Counted from the stretch's first letter, positions 9,170 to 17,923 are shown. The stretch: DNA of 36,786 nt from Candidatus Woesebacteria bacterium GW2011_GWB1_38_8b (GCA_000993115.1 LBVN01000004.1:1-36786), one strand, 5' to 3'. Translations and numbers: made by a program. Notes: generated by a model from the letters alone, not told the origin.

Positions 9170-9183
9170 CACTAGTCGTAGTG
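9170..9183 (+). promoter_or_regulatory. Candidate NrdR box before nrdR
   Basis: CACTAGTCGTAGTG is a palindrome of the form CACTA-N4-TAGTG, the same half-sites and spacing as the known NrdR-box consensus (ACACTATATATAGTGT type). It lies just downstream of the proposed promoter and 56 bases before the nrdR start, which fits autoregulation. NrdR usually binds two boxes about three helical turns apart; I do not see a good second copy, which lowers confidence. Confidence 0.4.
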
Positions 9184-9239
9184 TTTTTGTTTTACACAAG
9201 TGAAATAAGTTCTGCGTCCAAAACCAAGAATAAATCAAT

Positions 9240-9677
9240 ATGAAATGTCCATTTTGTGCCAAAGACGATACAGCGGTTTTGGAATCGAGAATTTTTGAAG
9301 AGGGAAAGGGAATAAGAAGAAGAAGGGAATGTACAAAGTGCGGTAAGCGCTTTACAACATACGAATCAGTAAGGGGTTCAACTTTGTGGGTAATTAAAAA
9401 AGACGGAAGACGCGAGGTGTTTGACAGGGAAAAAATCAAAAGAGGAATATTACGCTCTACTGAAAAAAGACCAATATCAATGGGACTCATTGACCAAATA
9501 GTAGAGGAGGTTGAAAGGGAAATGTTGCGGAAAGAGTCTGAAGAAGTTTCGTCAAAAGCGATAGGACGCTCAATAATGGCAAGACTTAAAAAAATTGATA
9601 AGGTAGCGTGGCTACGGTTTGCAAGTGTTTATCTGGAATTTGAAGATTTAGCTGATTTCGAAAAGGTGATTCGTTAA
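9240..9677 (+). CDS. nrdR: Transcriptional repressor NrdR
   Basis: 145 residues, close to the usual 150-160. An N-terminal zinc ribbon with Cys 3, Cys 6, Cys 31 and Cys 34 (MKCPFC...CTKCGKRFTTYE) is followed by an ATP-cone domain (VIKKDGRREVFDREKIKRGI). NrdR senses ATP/dATP through the ATP-cone and represses ribonucleotide reductase genes by binding NrdR boxes. The reductase gene nrdJ follows 126 bases downstream on the same strand, the classic context. ATG at 9240 is preceded by AAGAAT (9226-9231) and no Shine-Dalgarno sequence. Confidence 0.96.
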   Translation: MKCPFCAKDDTAVLESRIFEEGKGIRRRRECTKCGKRFTTYESVRGSTLWVIKKDGRREVFDREKIKRGILRSTEKRPISMGLIDQIVEEVEREMLRKESEEVSSKAIGRSIMARLKKIDKVAWLRFASVYLEFEDLADFEKVIR

Positions 9678-9684
9678 AAATATT

Positions 9685-9742
9685 TATAGCAAACTCAAAA
9701 CAAAACGACTGTTTTAAATTTATAGGTTTTGAGTTTGATATA
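9685..9742. repeat. 17-bp inverted repeat between nrdR and nrdJ
   Basis: Arms at 9685-9701 and 9726-9742 match over 17 positions with one mismatch (a core of CAAACTCAAAAC against GTTTTGAGTTTG, plus TATA at the outer ends), with a 24-base loop. It could be a weak terminator for nrdR, although no U-run follows, or a regulator site for nrdJ. Confidence 0.6.
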
Positions 9743-9761
9743 TAGGAATTCTAAGGTTGCC

Positions 9762-9791
9762 AAACAAAATGTCAAAAATGACATATTGTTT
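9762..9791. promoter_or_regulatory. Operator-like palindrome over the nrdJ promoter
   Basis: Arms AAACAAAATGTCA (9762-9774) and TGACATATTGTTT (9779-9791) pair with one mismatch around AAAA. The right arm abuts and overlaps the -10 box TAATAT (9792-9797 follows at once), and the left arm covers the -35 position. A bound protein would block RNA polymerase. The half-site ATGTCA does not look like an NrdR box, so the regulator is unknown. Confidence 0.5.
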
Positions 9792-9803
9792 TAATATGAC
9801 TAT

Positions 9804-12350
9804 ATGAAAACAAAAAAACTTAGTCTAAACGATATAAAATTTACTCCGTATGTCGAAGTTCGGTCAAAGATCGAAAATAAAATTGGTGATCGACCCGCTC
9901 TTCCAAAAGATCTTCCGATAGGGAAATGGAGCGAACAGTCTATGAAAGTTTTATCGGAGCGATATTTAATGAAAGACGATGATGGTGTTGTTTTTGAGAC
10001 TCCGGAAGAAATGTGTTGGAGAGTGGCTTGGGAGATGGCTGGTGCAGAAGTTCTTTGGGGAGTAAGTAAAAAGAAGGTTCTGGAGAGCGCTCGTGAATTT
10101 TACAAAATGATTGTTAGTTGTGAATTTTTACCTAACTCTCCGACACTTATGAACGCAGGAACCGGCAACAATTTACAATATTCGGCATGTTTCGTCTTGC
10201 CTGTTGAGGATTCTATAGTTGGAATATTTGATGCAATAAAGTATCAGGCTCTTATTCACCAAACCGGAGGGGGAACTGGTTTTTCTTTCAGCAGACTTAG
10301 ACCTAAAGGTGCCATTGTAAAATCGACACGTGGAGTTGCGTCAGGACCGGTTTCTTTTATGAGAGTTTTTGATGCTGCGACTAACGAAATAAAACAAGGA
10401 GGAAAACGCCGCGGTGCAAATATGGGAATACTACGAGTTGATCATCCGGATATTATGGAATTTATCCGTTGTAAAGACGAAGGAGGGATTACAAATTTTA
10501 ATATCTCGGTTGCAATTACCGATAAATTTATGGAAGCCCTTGAACACGATGGGGAATATGAATTATATGCTCCAAAAACCGACAAGAACGGAAAGACACA
10601 AGTTGTTGTAGGTAGGCTTTCAGCGAAAAAAGTCTGGGAGCAAATTGCCGAAGGAGCTTGGAAAACGGGTGACCCGGGCTTAATTTTTATCGATAGGATA
10701 AATAGCGGAACTTCAAATCCTGTGCCGGCATTAGGACCAGTTGAGTCAACCAACCCTTGCGGAGAACAGCCGCTCTATCCGTGGGATTCTTGTAATTTAG
10801 GGAGTCTTTTTCTTAATTATTTTGTGAAAGTTCATAACGGAAAAAAAGATGTTGATTGGGAAAAGCTAAGGAAAGTTACGAGATTAGCAGCACGATTCAT
10901 GGATAATGTAATAGAGATGAACCCTTATCCTTTGGCCGAAATCCGCCAAACGTCACTTGCAATACGAAGGATTGGGATTGGAGTTGGCGGTTGGGCAGAT
11001 ATGCTTATCGATTTGGGAATTGCGTATGATTCGCAGGAAGCTTTAGTACTGGGAGAAAATATAATGAAAGTTGTTGAAGAGGAGGCTGATGCAGTCAGCC
11101 GCGAATTGGCGATTGAGCGGGGAGCATTTCCTCTTTGGTCAGAAAGCATTTATAAAACCAAAAAACCGAGAAGAAACTCAACTGTAACAACAATCGCTCC
11201 GACAGGATCTATTTCAATTATTGCCAACTCTTCAAGCGGTATCGAGCCTATATTTGCGATCGCTTACCAACATATTGTTAAAGACAAAAGCCTGGATAGA
11301 ACATTGACGTTTGTAAACCCGAAATTTACAGAGATTGCAAAAGATAGAGGCTTTTGGAGCGAAAAAATCGAAAAAATTGTGAGTGAAAAAGGACACGTCA
11401 GAGACATATCTGAAATTCCCGATGACATAAGAAATATTTTTGGAACTGCTCACGAAATTCATCACGATTGGCATATTAAAATGCAATCTGCCTTTCAGAA
11501 ATATACGGAAAATGCCGTGAGTAAAACCATAAATATGCGAAATGACGTAACCAGCGACGAAATTAAAAAGGCATATATCCTGGCTTGGAAAACAGGATGC
11601 AATGGAATAACGGTCTTTAGGGATGGTTGCAAAGATGCACAGGTTCTTAATCTTGGAATAAATAATAATAAAAAAGAGGAGGTTGGAAATGGTGTATCAA
11701 AAACGCTTGAGCCTTTGCAGGTAAGACCCCTTGTTGTTAGAGGAGCGACATACAGATTAAATACGCCAGTTGGAACCGCGTTTATAACCATAAATGAAGA
11801 CACCAGAGGTGAGCCGATGGAGCTCTTTATAAACGTAGGAAAAGCGGGAAGCGATGTTGCCGCAATGGCGGAGGCGCTGGGACGGACAATTTCTACAACC
11901 CTTCGTTTTATGGGGACACTAAATCCAAAAGAACGAGCCCGCGAAATCGCATTTCAATTAGCCGGTATTGGCGGTAGGAGATCGGTTGGATTCGGACCGA
12001 GTAAAATACTTTCCCTTCCTGATGCTATAGCCTGTGCTATCTCTAACCATTTTGGATTTCGGGTAAATGGGTTTTTAAGTAAAGATATGGGAATTGCTTC
12101 TGCCGAATCACCTGATATGAAAAACGGAAATGGCCATATTAACTCAAGCAGTAATGGTTTCGCCAATGGCACCACAGACAATCTCAACTTGGAAATTGCT
12201 GAAACAGGAACAAGTCAAACATCAATTTTTAATCACGCAGAGGTACACAAAGAAGGAATCGGGGATATTTGTCCGACATGCGGTGCTTCATCGTTCGTTT
12301 TTCAGGAGGGCTGCGGGAAATGTTATTCCTGCGGGTTTTCGGAATGCTAG
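9804..12350 (+). CDS. nrdJ: Adenosylcobalamin-dependent (class II) ribonucleoside-diphosphate reductase
   Basis: 848 residues. Makes deoxyribonucleotides with a cysteine thiyl radical generated from coenzyme B12, without oxygen or a second subunit. Visible residues: Cys 129 (QYSACF) and Cys 330 (WDSC) as the redox pair, Cys 319 and Glu 321 in STNPCGE as the radical site, and the KQGGKRRGANMG segment. The C-terminal part has a TSCPD domain (about 650-760) and ends with a four-cysteine zinc-ribbon-like tail (CPTCG...CGKCYSCGFSEC) that probably carries reducing equivalents. No ATP-cone at the N-terminus and no intein. ATG is 6 bases after TAATAT (9792-9797), so the message is leaderless. A cobalamin adenosyltransferase is encoded two genes downstream, which would supply the cofactor. 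Confidence 0.96.
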   Translation: MKTKKLSLNDIKFTPYVEVRSKIENKIGDRPALPKDLPIGKWSEQSMKVLSERYLMKDDDGVVFETPEEMCWRVAWEMAGAEVLWGVSKKKVLESAREFYKMIVSCEFLPNSPTLMNAGTGNNLQYSACFVLPVEDSIVGIFDAIKYQALIHQTGGGTGFSFSRLRPKGAIVKSTRGVASGPVSFMRVFDAATNEIKQGGKRRGANMGILRVDHPDIMEFIRCKDEGGITNFNISVAITDKFMEALEHDGEYELYAPKTDKNGKTQVVVGRLSAKKVWEQIAEGAWKTGDPGLIFIDRINSGTSNPVPALGPVESTNPCGEQPLYPWDSCNLGSLFLNYFVKVHNGKKDVDWEKLRKVTRLAARFMDNVIEMNPYPLAEIRQTSLAIRRIGIGVGGWADMLIDLGIAYDSQEALVLGENIMKVVEEEADAVSRELAIERGAFPLWSESIYKTKKPRRNSTVTTIAPTGSISIIANSSSGIEPIFAIAYQHIVKDKSLDRTLTFVNPKFTEIAKDRGFWSEKIEKIVSEKGHVRDISEIPDDIRNIFGTAHEIHHDWHIKMQSAFQKYTENAVSKTINMRNDVTSDEIKKAYILAWKTGCNGITVFRDGCKDAQVLNLGINNNKKEEVGNGVSKTLEPLQVRPLVVRGATYRLNTPVGTAFITINEDTRGEPMELFINVGKAGSDVAAMAEALGRTISTTLRFMGTLNPKERAREIAFQLAGIGGRRSVGFGPSKILSLPDAIACAISNHFGFRVNGFLSKDMGIASAESPDMKNGNGHINSSSNGFANGTTDNLNLEIAETGTSQTSIFNHAEVHKEGIGDICPTCGASSFVFQEGCGKCYSCGFSEC

Positions 12351-12429
12351 GCAAAACGTTGCTTCAACTTCGGACTTCTTGCCATCTGGACGAAATCAGT
12401 AAAGTCTGTTTTAATAAGTGCTAACTTAA

Positions 12430-14139
12430 ATGAAATTTATTATAGTCTCCGGCGGAGTTATATCAGGGTTAGGAAAGGGTGTCACAGCGGCTTCTTTAGG
12501 TATGCTTCTTAAGGCAAACGGCTTGAAAGTAACAGCAATGAAATGCGATATGTATCTAAATATCGATGCCGGAACGATGAATCCTGCGGAACACGGAGAA
12601 GTTTTCGTAACCCATGACGGGTTGGAAACGGACCAAGACTTGGGACATTACGAACGTTTTCTTGGTGAAACGTTAACAAAAGCTAATTATATTACTAACG
12701 GTCAGGTGTATAAAATTGTTTTGGATAAAGAACGATCGCTTGAATACGACGGCAAATGTGTTGAACCTTATCATCATATTCCTCCGGAAATAATTAAGAA
12801 GTGGTACGCGGCAGGTAAGGAAAACGATGCTGATGTTGTAATTGTTGAGTTAGGCGGAACTGTTGGAGAATACGAAGGACTGTTGTTTTTTGAGGCATTC
12901 AGAAGATTAAAATTATCAAATCCTAAAGATGTGTGCCTGGTACATGTAGGTTATCTTCCCGCTCCTCCTTCAATAGGCGAGTTAAAGTCCAAGCCTCTTC
13001 AACAGTCAGTTTCACTTCTTAATTCTTTAGGTCTTCAACCTGATTTTATTGTCGGCAGGGCAGAAAAAGTAGTTGATGATAAGCGTAAACAAAAAATTGC
13101 ACTTGCGTCTGGTTTATCTGTTGAAAATATAATTTCTGCCCCTGACGTAAAAAGTATTTATATGATCCCGTTAATATTAAATAAACAAGAAATGGATAAA
13201 AAGATTTTGAAAAAACTTGGTTTAAAAATCCGTAACAACGGATATAGGGAATGGGTGGAAATGACAAAAAAAATTGTAAATTCTAACAGAACAATTAGGA
13301 TAGGAATTGTTGGTAAGTACCAAAAGGTCGGAGATTACACACTCGAAGACAGCTATGTGTGTGTGGTCGAAGCGCTAAAACATGCAGGCTGGCATTTTGG
13401 TATAACACCCGAGCTTGTATGGCTTGACTCACAGGAGTTGGAAAATAAAAATGAAGCGCAAGTTAAAAAAATATTTTTAGGTATTGACGGAATTGTCGTA
13501 CCACAAGGTTGGGGGTCTAGAGGCACTGAGGGTAAAATTCTTGCAATAAAATATGTAAGAGAAAATAATGTAGCTTATTTAGGTCTTTGCTTTGGAATGC
13601 AAATGGCGACAATTGAATTTGCAAGAAATGTTTTGAAACTGGATAAAGCAAATTCGCAGGAAGTTAATGAAAAAACTCCTCACCCCGTTATCCATATAAT
13701 GCCAAAACAGATCGAGTATTTAAAGAAAAGACAATATGGGGGAACAATTAGATTGGGTGCTTGGCCGTGTAAGCTTAAACAAGGAACAATTTTGGCCGAA
13801 GCATTTAGAAAATATGGCGGGACCTTGAAAAATACTTGGTATTTGCTAAACCCTTTGCACACTCAAGCACCAAAGCCGGTTAAGGGCGAATTAGTTTACG
13901 AGCGCCATAGACACCGTTATGAATTTAATAACGTTTACAAAGAAAGGTATGAGAAAAAAGGATTTATATTTTCAGGGACCTCTCCCGATGGAGAATTAAT
14001 TGAGGCAATAGAGTTGAAAGGCCACCCATTTTTTGTTGGTACTCAGTTCCATCCGGAGTATGCCAGCCGCCCGCTCTCTCCGCACCCGATATTTCTTTCT
14101 TTTGTCGAACATATTTTAAGTAAAAAAAATGACGTATGA
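12430..14139 (+). CDS. pyrG: CTP synthase
   Basis: 569 residues, normal length. Converts UTP to CTP with glutamine as nitrogen donor. The synthase domain (about 1-265) has the P-loop SGLGKGVTAASLG, HGEVFVTHDGLETDQDLGHYERF and ELGGTVGEYEG. The class I glutaminase domain (about 290-565) has nucleophile Cys 387 (LGLCFGMQ) and His 541 / Glu 543 (QFHPEY). Several stretches that are nearly invariant elsewhere differ: KCDMYLNIDAGTM in place of KFDPYINVDPGTM, EPYHHIPPEI where most have IPHVT, VPQGWGSRG in place of PGGFGxRG, and LCFGMQ in place of ICLGMQ. The catalytic residues are kept, so I call it active but divergent. It follows nrdJ by 79 bases. Confidence 0.92.
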   Translation: MKFIIVSGGVISGLGKGVTAASLGMLLKANGLKVTAMKCDMYLNIDAGTMNPAEHGEVFVTHDGLETDQDLGHYERFLGETLTKANYITNGQVYKIVLDKERSLEYDGKCVEPYHHIPPEIIKKWYAAGKENDADVVIVELGGTVGEYEGLLFFEAFRRLKLSNPKDVCLVHVGYLPAPPSIGELKSKPLQQSVSLLNSLGLQPDFIVGRAEKVVDDKRKQKIALASGLSVENIISAPDVKSIYMIPLILNKQEMDKKILKKLGLKIRNNGYREWVEMTKKIVNSNRTIRIGIVGKYQKVGDYTLEDSYVCVVEALKHAGWHFGITPELVWLDSQELENKNEAQVKKIFLGIDGIVVPQGWGSRGTEGKILAIKYVRENNVAYLGLCFGMQMATIEFARNVLKLDKANSQEVNEKTPHPVIHIMPKQIEYLKKRQYGGTIRLGAWPCKLKQGTILAEAFRKYGGTLKNTWYLLNPLHTQAPKPVKGELVYERHRHRYEFNNVYKERYEKKGFIFSGTSPDGELIEAIELKGHPFFVGTQFHPEYASRPLSPHPIFLSFVEHILSKKNDV

Positions 14140-14260
14140 AAGAAACTAGCAGATTTTTATATTTTTGGAGTTTGAAAATAACAAATTTGATACATAGCGT
14201 TAGTGATTGATACGTTGAGTTTTTAAAAATTTCTAGTATCTTGTTATTAAGGTCAGTCGT

Positions 14261-14390
14261 TGGGGTTTAGTAAGATTCGGCTGGAGCTGTTATGCTGGCT
14301 GCCCAAATCCGTAAAAAGAAATGGAAATTAGTCAAGTCTAACTTGGTTGATGACCGCACAGTGGCTTCGGCTGAATCTTTCTGAACCCCA
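14261..14390 (+). ncRNA. Unassigned structured RNA or inverted-repeat element before the adenosyltransferase gene
   Basis: The ends 14261-14281 and 14370-14390 pair over 21 positions (18 Watson-Crick, two G-U). Inside, CTGT..GC..GG (14287-14299) can pair with CCGCACAG (14354-14361), and a 10-bp hairpin with a three-base loop lies at 14329-14351 (TTAGTCAAGT against ACTTGGTTGA, with G-U pairs). The G-U pairs favour RNA rather than a DNA transposon. The closing stem ends 8 bases before ATG 14399 and is followed by TTTT, so it could act as a leader switch, a terminator or an independent small RNA. I looked for cobalamin-riboswitch core motifs in the sense direction and did not find them. The 14140-14260 stretch before it holds no gene. 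Confidence 0.5.
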
Positions 14391-14398
14391 TTTTGTAT

Positions 14399-14935
14399 AT
14401 GCCGATCTATACCAAAAAAGGAGATAAGGGGGAAACAGGTCTTTTCAGCCCAGATAAAAATAAAAAAATCCGGGTGTCAAAGTCTTCCCAAATAATAAAA
14501 ACAATTGGCGCAATTGATGAAGTAAACAGCTACATTGGAGTTGTAGTAAGCCAGTGCGAAGATAATTATTTAAAAGAAAAACTTACCGCGATTCAATCAG
14601 ATTTGTTAACAATTGGCTCCATAATTGCAGGATCAAGCTTGCGATTAAATAAGTTGAAAGTAGCTGTTTTTGAGAAAGAAATTGATGAATTGGATAAAGA
14701 ACTTTCGCCTCTAAAAAACTTCATACTTCCAGGAGGGACAAAAACTGCTTCGGAGTTACAATTTTTGCGGAGCTTGGTGCGCCGTGCCGAGCGCGAACTT
14801 GTAACTTTAAATGATGAGAAAAGTTTGCCGCCAAACGTTACTATATATCTGAACCGTCTATCGGATTATGTCTATACATTGGCCAGATATGAGAATTTCA
14901 GGAATCAATTTGTTGATGTAATTTGGAAAACTTAA
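14399..14935 (+). CDS. pduO: PduO-type ATP:cob(I)alamin adenosyltransferase
   Basis: 178 residues. Transfers adenosyl from ATP to cob(I)alamin to make coenzyme B12. N-terminal MPIYTKKGDKGETGLF is the family ATP-binding signature; GAIDEVNSYIG, then FILPGGTKTASELQFLRSLVRRAER with the ATP-binding Arg residues, and YLNRLSDYVYTLAR complete the trimeric helical fold. Start ATG 14399 fits the family; the frame extends to TTG 14393. No B12 synthesis genes are in the window, so the cell probably salvages corrinoid and this enzyme activates it for NrdJ, encoded upstream. The 130-nt structured element lies directly in front. Confidence 0.95.
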   Translation: MPIYTKKGDKGETGLFSPDKNKKIRVSKSSQIIKTIGAIDEVNSYIGVVVSQCEDNYLKEKLTAIQSDLLTIGSIIAGSSLRLNKLKVAVFEKEIDELDKELSPLKNFILPGGTKTASELQFLRSLVRRAERELVTLNDEKSLPPNVTIYLNRLSDYVYTLARYENFRNQFVDVIWKT

Positions 14936-14972
14936 ATACTTTAATATTCTGATTACGTGTTAAAATTAGCCT

Positions 14973-15458
14973 ATGACGATTCCTGAAATTAATGAAATTC
15001 CCAAAGTTACCGAAGATTTAAAACCGCCGGAAATAGGAGGTGAAATTCCGGAGGTGGTTGAAAAGGGACAAATGGTTCAACAGCAGCCCCAACCGATTCC
15101 TCGTACAACAATAACTGCTACAGTTACAACTCCTCAACCGACATCCGTACCAACAGTAACGATTCCTGCGGACCCTGCTCAGTTGACCTCGCTTGCAAAA
15201 GGAAATCCGACCAACGCAATAACCTGGTTTGCGAATTTCTGGCTAAGAATAATTAAAAAAGCATTGGCAATAGGATCGGGAATTATGACTTCCCAGTCGA
15301 TTAAAATTCCTGCAGCAGGCACAGGCTTGCCTGCGGCTGCAACACCGACAGCTCCTCAAATACTCGCTGATAATTCGGCAGTTACAAGTGATGCAACAGA
15401 CCAAAATACGACACCCGAGACGGAAAGTGAATCATCGGCAAATAATCAGCCAGTTTAA
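14973..15458 (+). CDS. Pro/Thr-rich protein of unknown function
   Basis: 161 residues. An acidic, proline-rich head (1-30), a Gln/Pro/Thr-rich stretch (35-65), a short amphipathic to hydrophobic segment around 83-104 (TWFANFWLRIIKKALAIGSG), and a low-complexity Ala/Thr/Ser tail. No known domain. The start lies 6 bases after TAAAAT (14961-14966) with no Shine-Dalgarno sequence. The next gene, a VirD4-like ATPase, follows by 61 bases but has its own promoter. Composition suggests a disordered, possibly membrane-associated partner; function unknown. Confidence 0.6.
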   Translation: MTIPEINEIPKVTEDLKPPEIGGEIPEVVEKGQMVQQQPQPIPRTTITATVTTPQPTSVPTVTIPADPAQLTSLAKGNPTNAITWFANFWLRIIKKALAIGSGIMTSQSIKIPAAGTGLPAAATPTAPQILADNSAVTSDATDQNTTPETESESSANNQPV

Positions 15459-15482
15459 TCCCTTAATTTTTTATATTTAATC

Positions 15483-15511
15483 TTCATTCGGTCAATTGAT
15501 GAGTATATAAT
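15483..15511 (+). promoter_or_regulatory. Promoter of the VirD4-like gene
   Basis: TTCATT (15483-15488), a 17-base spacer and a perfect TATAAT (15506-15511). The ATG at 15520 follows after 8 bases, so the predicted start site nearly coincides with the start codon (leaderless). Confidence 0.65.
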
Positions 15512-15519
15512 GAATTAAT

Positions 15520-17853
15520 ATGCAGGGACTGCCTTTTGACATGACGGTATTTTTTCTGACGCTTTTTTTCTCAGGATTTTTTTTAATCGGAATAATCGGA
15601 CTTGGAATTTTAGCTCTTATTTGGGTTAAAGCCCGCGGACGTGAGGAGGAATCTATAAAATCGGTTCTTCTTCAAATTGCAGTTCCGAAAAATAATGACA
15701 TTAAGATTGACGCGATGGAGCAGTTTTTCAGTGCTCTATATTCGATTAAAAAAGGTGGCTGGAAACAAAAATATAAACTTCAGCCCGCAATTTCTTTCGA
15801 AATTGTTGCGAAGAAAGAAGACATCAGGTTTTTTATATGGACCCCAACAAAACACCAGGACTTAATTGAAAAACAAGTTCATGGTGCTTACCCGGATGCA
15901 GAAATAAGAGTCATTGACGAATATAATATTTTTACTGAGGACGGAAAAGTTGCGTATAAATCACTTCAGCTTAAAAAAGAAAATTTTTATCCGTTAAAAA
16001 CATTTAAAGAGTTGGCAACAGACCCAATGGCTTCTTTAACTGCAGCATTGGCCAAAATGAATGATGGCGAAGCGGCTTCAATCCAAATAGTTATTTCTCC
16101 CGCGGAAAATGAATGGAAAAAAGCGGGGAGCGGATTTATTTCTGCAACCAGAAAGCGTGAGTCCGATCCTTCAAAGGCTAAGTTTTCCGTTCCTGCAAAA
16201 ACCCTGGAGGCTGTCGAAAATAAAATTGCAAAACCAGGATTTGAAACAAACATCCGTATAGTTGTTGTTTCACAGGAAGAAAGTTCAGCCAAGGCTCACT
16301 TAACGAATATAATGGGAGCATTTTCGCAGTTCAGCGGTGAGCTTAACGGCCTTGGCAGTAGAAAAATAAGACGCAAGGGAGCCTTTATTGAAAATTTTTT
16401 ATACCGTTATCAATCCCTTTTTCATTTTTGGGGGAACAGGGTTTCGGTACTAAATTCTGAAGAATTGGCAACAATATTCCATTTTCCAAATCGTCAGATT
16501 ACCACCCCGCATATCTTGTGGATTTATTCAAAATCAGCACCAGCCCCTTCGGAGATTCCGTCTGAAGGATTATATCTTGGAAGAAGTGTTTATCGTGGAG
16601 TGGAGCGGAACGTTTATATTTCTAAAGAAGATAGGCTTCGTCATATGTATGTGGTTGGAAAAACCGGTACGGGTAAATCAGAATTATTGAAGGACTGGAT
16701 ATTGCAGGATATGAAGGAAGGTAAAGGACTTTGCTTCATGGATCCTCATGGAGATGCAGTTGAAGAACTTCTGGAACTTGTCCCTCCGGAGCGGGCAGAG
16801 GATGTAATTTATTTGCGTCCGTCAGATATTGAAAGGCCGATGGGAATAAATCTTCTTGAGGCAAAAGATGATTATCAAAAACACTTTATAGCAGCAGCAA
16901 TTATTAATTTAATGTATAAACTTTTTGATCCTTACAAAACTGGCATAGTTGGGCCACGATTTGAGCATACAGTAAGAAATGCCATGCTTACGGTAATGTC
17001 GGAGCCGGGTGCAACTTTTGTGGAACTGATGCGTGTGCTTCAGGATCCGCATTATGTTCAGGAATTATTACCGAAAGTAGAAGATCCTATTGTGAGGCGA
17101 TTCTGGACTGACCAAATCGCACAGACATCGGACTTCCACAAATCAGAAGTTTTGGATTATATAACATCGAAATTCGGCCGCTTTGTTACAAATAAAATGA
17201 TAAGAAACATTGTCGGTCAATCAGAGTCCTCGTTTTCTTTCCGCGAAATAATGGATCAGGGGAAAATTTTATTTATAAACCTTTCAAAAGGGGAATTGGG
17301 TGAAGAAAACTCAAGCTTTTTAGGGCTTATACTTGTTCCGAGAATTCTAATGGCTGCCATGAGCCGCTCGGATATGCCGGAGGAACAAAGGCGAGATTTT
17401 TATTTGTATGTTGACGAGTTTCAGAACTTTGCCACCCCGGACTTTGCCCAAATTCTTTCCGAAGCCAGAAAATACAGGCTTGGTCTTTGTGTAGCCAATC
17501 AGTTTATAGGCCAGATCGATGACGATGTTAAGAATGCAATATTCGGAAACGTCGGTACACTCATGACTTTTCGAGTTGGTGTTTCTGACGCGCAGTATCT
17601 GGCTCACGAGTTTGCTCCTGTATTTACCGAAGATGATTTATTAAACATTGAGAAATACCATGTTTATATAAAAACAATAGTTAAGAATGAGCCGGTTCCA
17701 CCTTTTTCGATGAGTATCGCAAAAGATATGGACGCCTGGAGAGCTATGCGCAATCCGAAAGTGGGGGAGATTATAAAAGAAATGAGCAGGCTTAAATATG
17801 GCCGTGATGTAAAACTAGTTGAGGCTGAAATTACAAGGCGGGCGAGATTGTAA
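15520..17853 (+). CDS. VirD4/TraG-like type IV secretion (coupling-protein) ATPase
   Basis: 777 residues. An N-terminal membrane helix at about 10-36, then an ~320-residue region of mixed strands and helices with no clear motif, then a HerA/VirD4-type motor. Walker A is GKTGTGKS (380-387), preceded by RLRHMYVVG; a strand CFMDPHGD follows; Walker B is YLYVDEFQNFA near 627-637; ANQFIGQID near 661-669 is the sensor-like segment. Such ATPases pump DNA or protein in conjugation or related systems. No relaxase, VirB4 or pilus gene lies nearby, so I infer a stand-alone DNA- or protein-moving ATPase at the membrane, a type common in Patescibacteria and often close to tRNA genes. Promoter 15483-15511; apparently leaderless. 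Confidence 0.85.
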   Translation: MQGLPFDMTVFFLTLFFSGFFLIGIIGLGILALIWVKARGREEESIKSVLLQIAVPKNNDIKIDAMEQFFSALYSIKKGGWKQKYKLQPAISFEIVAKKEDIRFFIWTPTKHQDLIEKQVHGAYPDAEIRVIDEYNIFTEDGKVAYKSLQLKKENFYPLKTFKELATDPMASLTAALAKMNDGEAASIQIVISPAENEWKKAGSGFISATRKRESDPSKAKFSVPAKTLEAVENKIAKPGFETNIRIVVVSQEESSAKAHLTNIMGAFSQFSGELNGLGSRKIRRKGAFIENFLYRYQSLFHFWGNRVSVLNSEELATIFHFPNRQITTPHILWIYSKSAPAPSEIPSEGLYLGRSVYRGVERNVYISKEDRLRHMYVVGKTGTGKSELLKDWILQDMKEGKGLCFMDPHGDAVEELLELVPPERAEDVIYLRPSDIERPMGINLLEAKDDYQKHFIAAAIINLMYKLFDPYKTGIVGPRFEHTVRNAMLTVMSEPGATFVELMRVLQDPHYVQELLPKVEDPIVRRFWTDQIAQTSDFHKSEVLDYITSKFGRFVTNKMIRNIVGQSESSFSFREIMDQGKILFINLSKGELGEENSSFLGLILVPRILMAAMSRSDMPEEQRRDFYLYVDEFQNFATPDFAQILSEARKYRLGLCVANQFIGQIDDDVKNAIFGNVGTLMTFRVGVSDAQYLAHEFAPVFTEDDLLNIEKYHVYIKTIVKNEPVPPFSMSIAKDMDAWRAMRNPKVGEIIKEMSRLKYGRDVKLVEAEITRRARL

Positions 17854-17923
17854 TAATTTTATGAGGGTGTTTGACATTATGTGATTCCTCTTCGATTGCT
17901 ATTAATACTCCAGTCGGCAAATT

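Noticed and set aside
9128-9490. 120-residue minus-strand frame over the nrdR start
   Set aside because: Overlaps nrdR, which is certain, and has no recognisable features.
14261-14390. Cobalamin riboswitch before the adenosyltransferase gene
   Set aside because: The context is attractive, but GCCACTG appears only on the opposite strand and the other core segments of the cobalamin riboswitch are missing.
15520-17853. Part of a complete conjugation system
   Set aside because: No relaxase, VirB4, pilin or lytic transglycosylase gene is in the window; only the motor-like ATPase is present.
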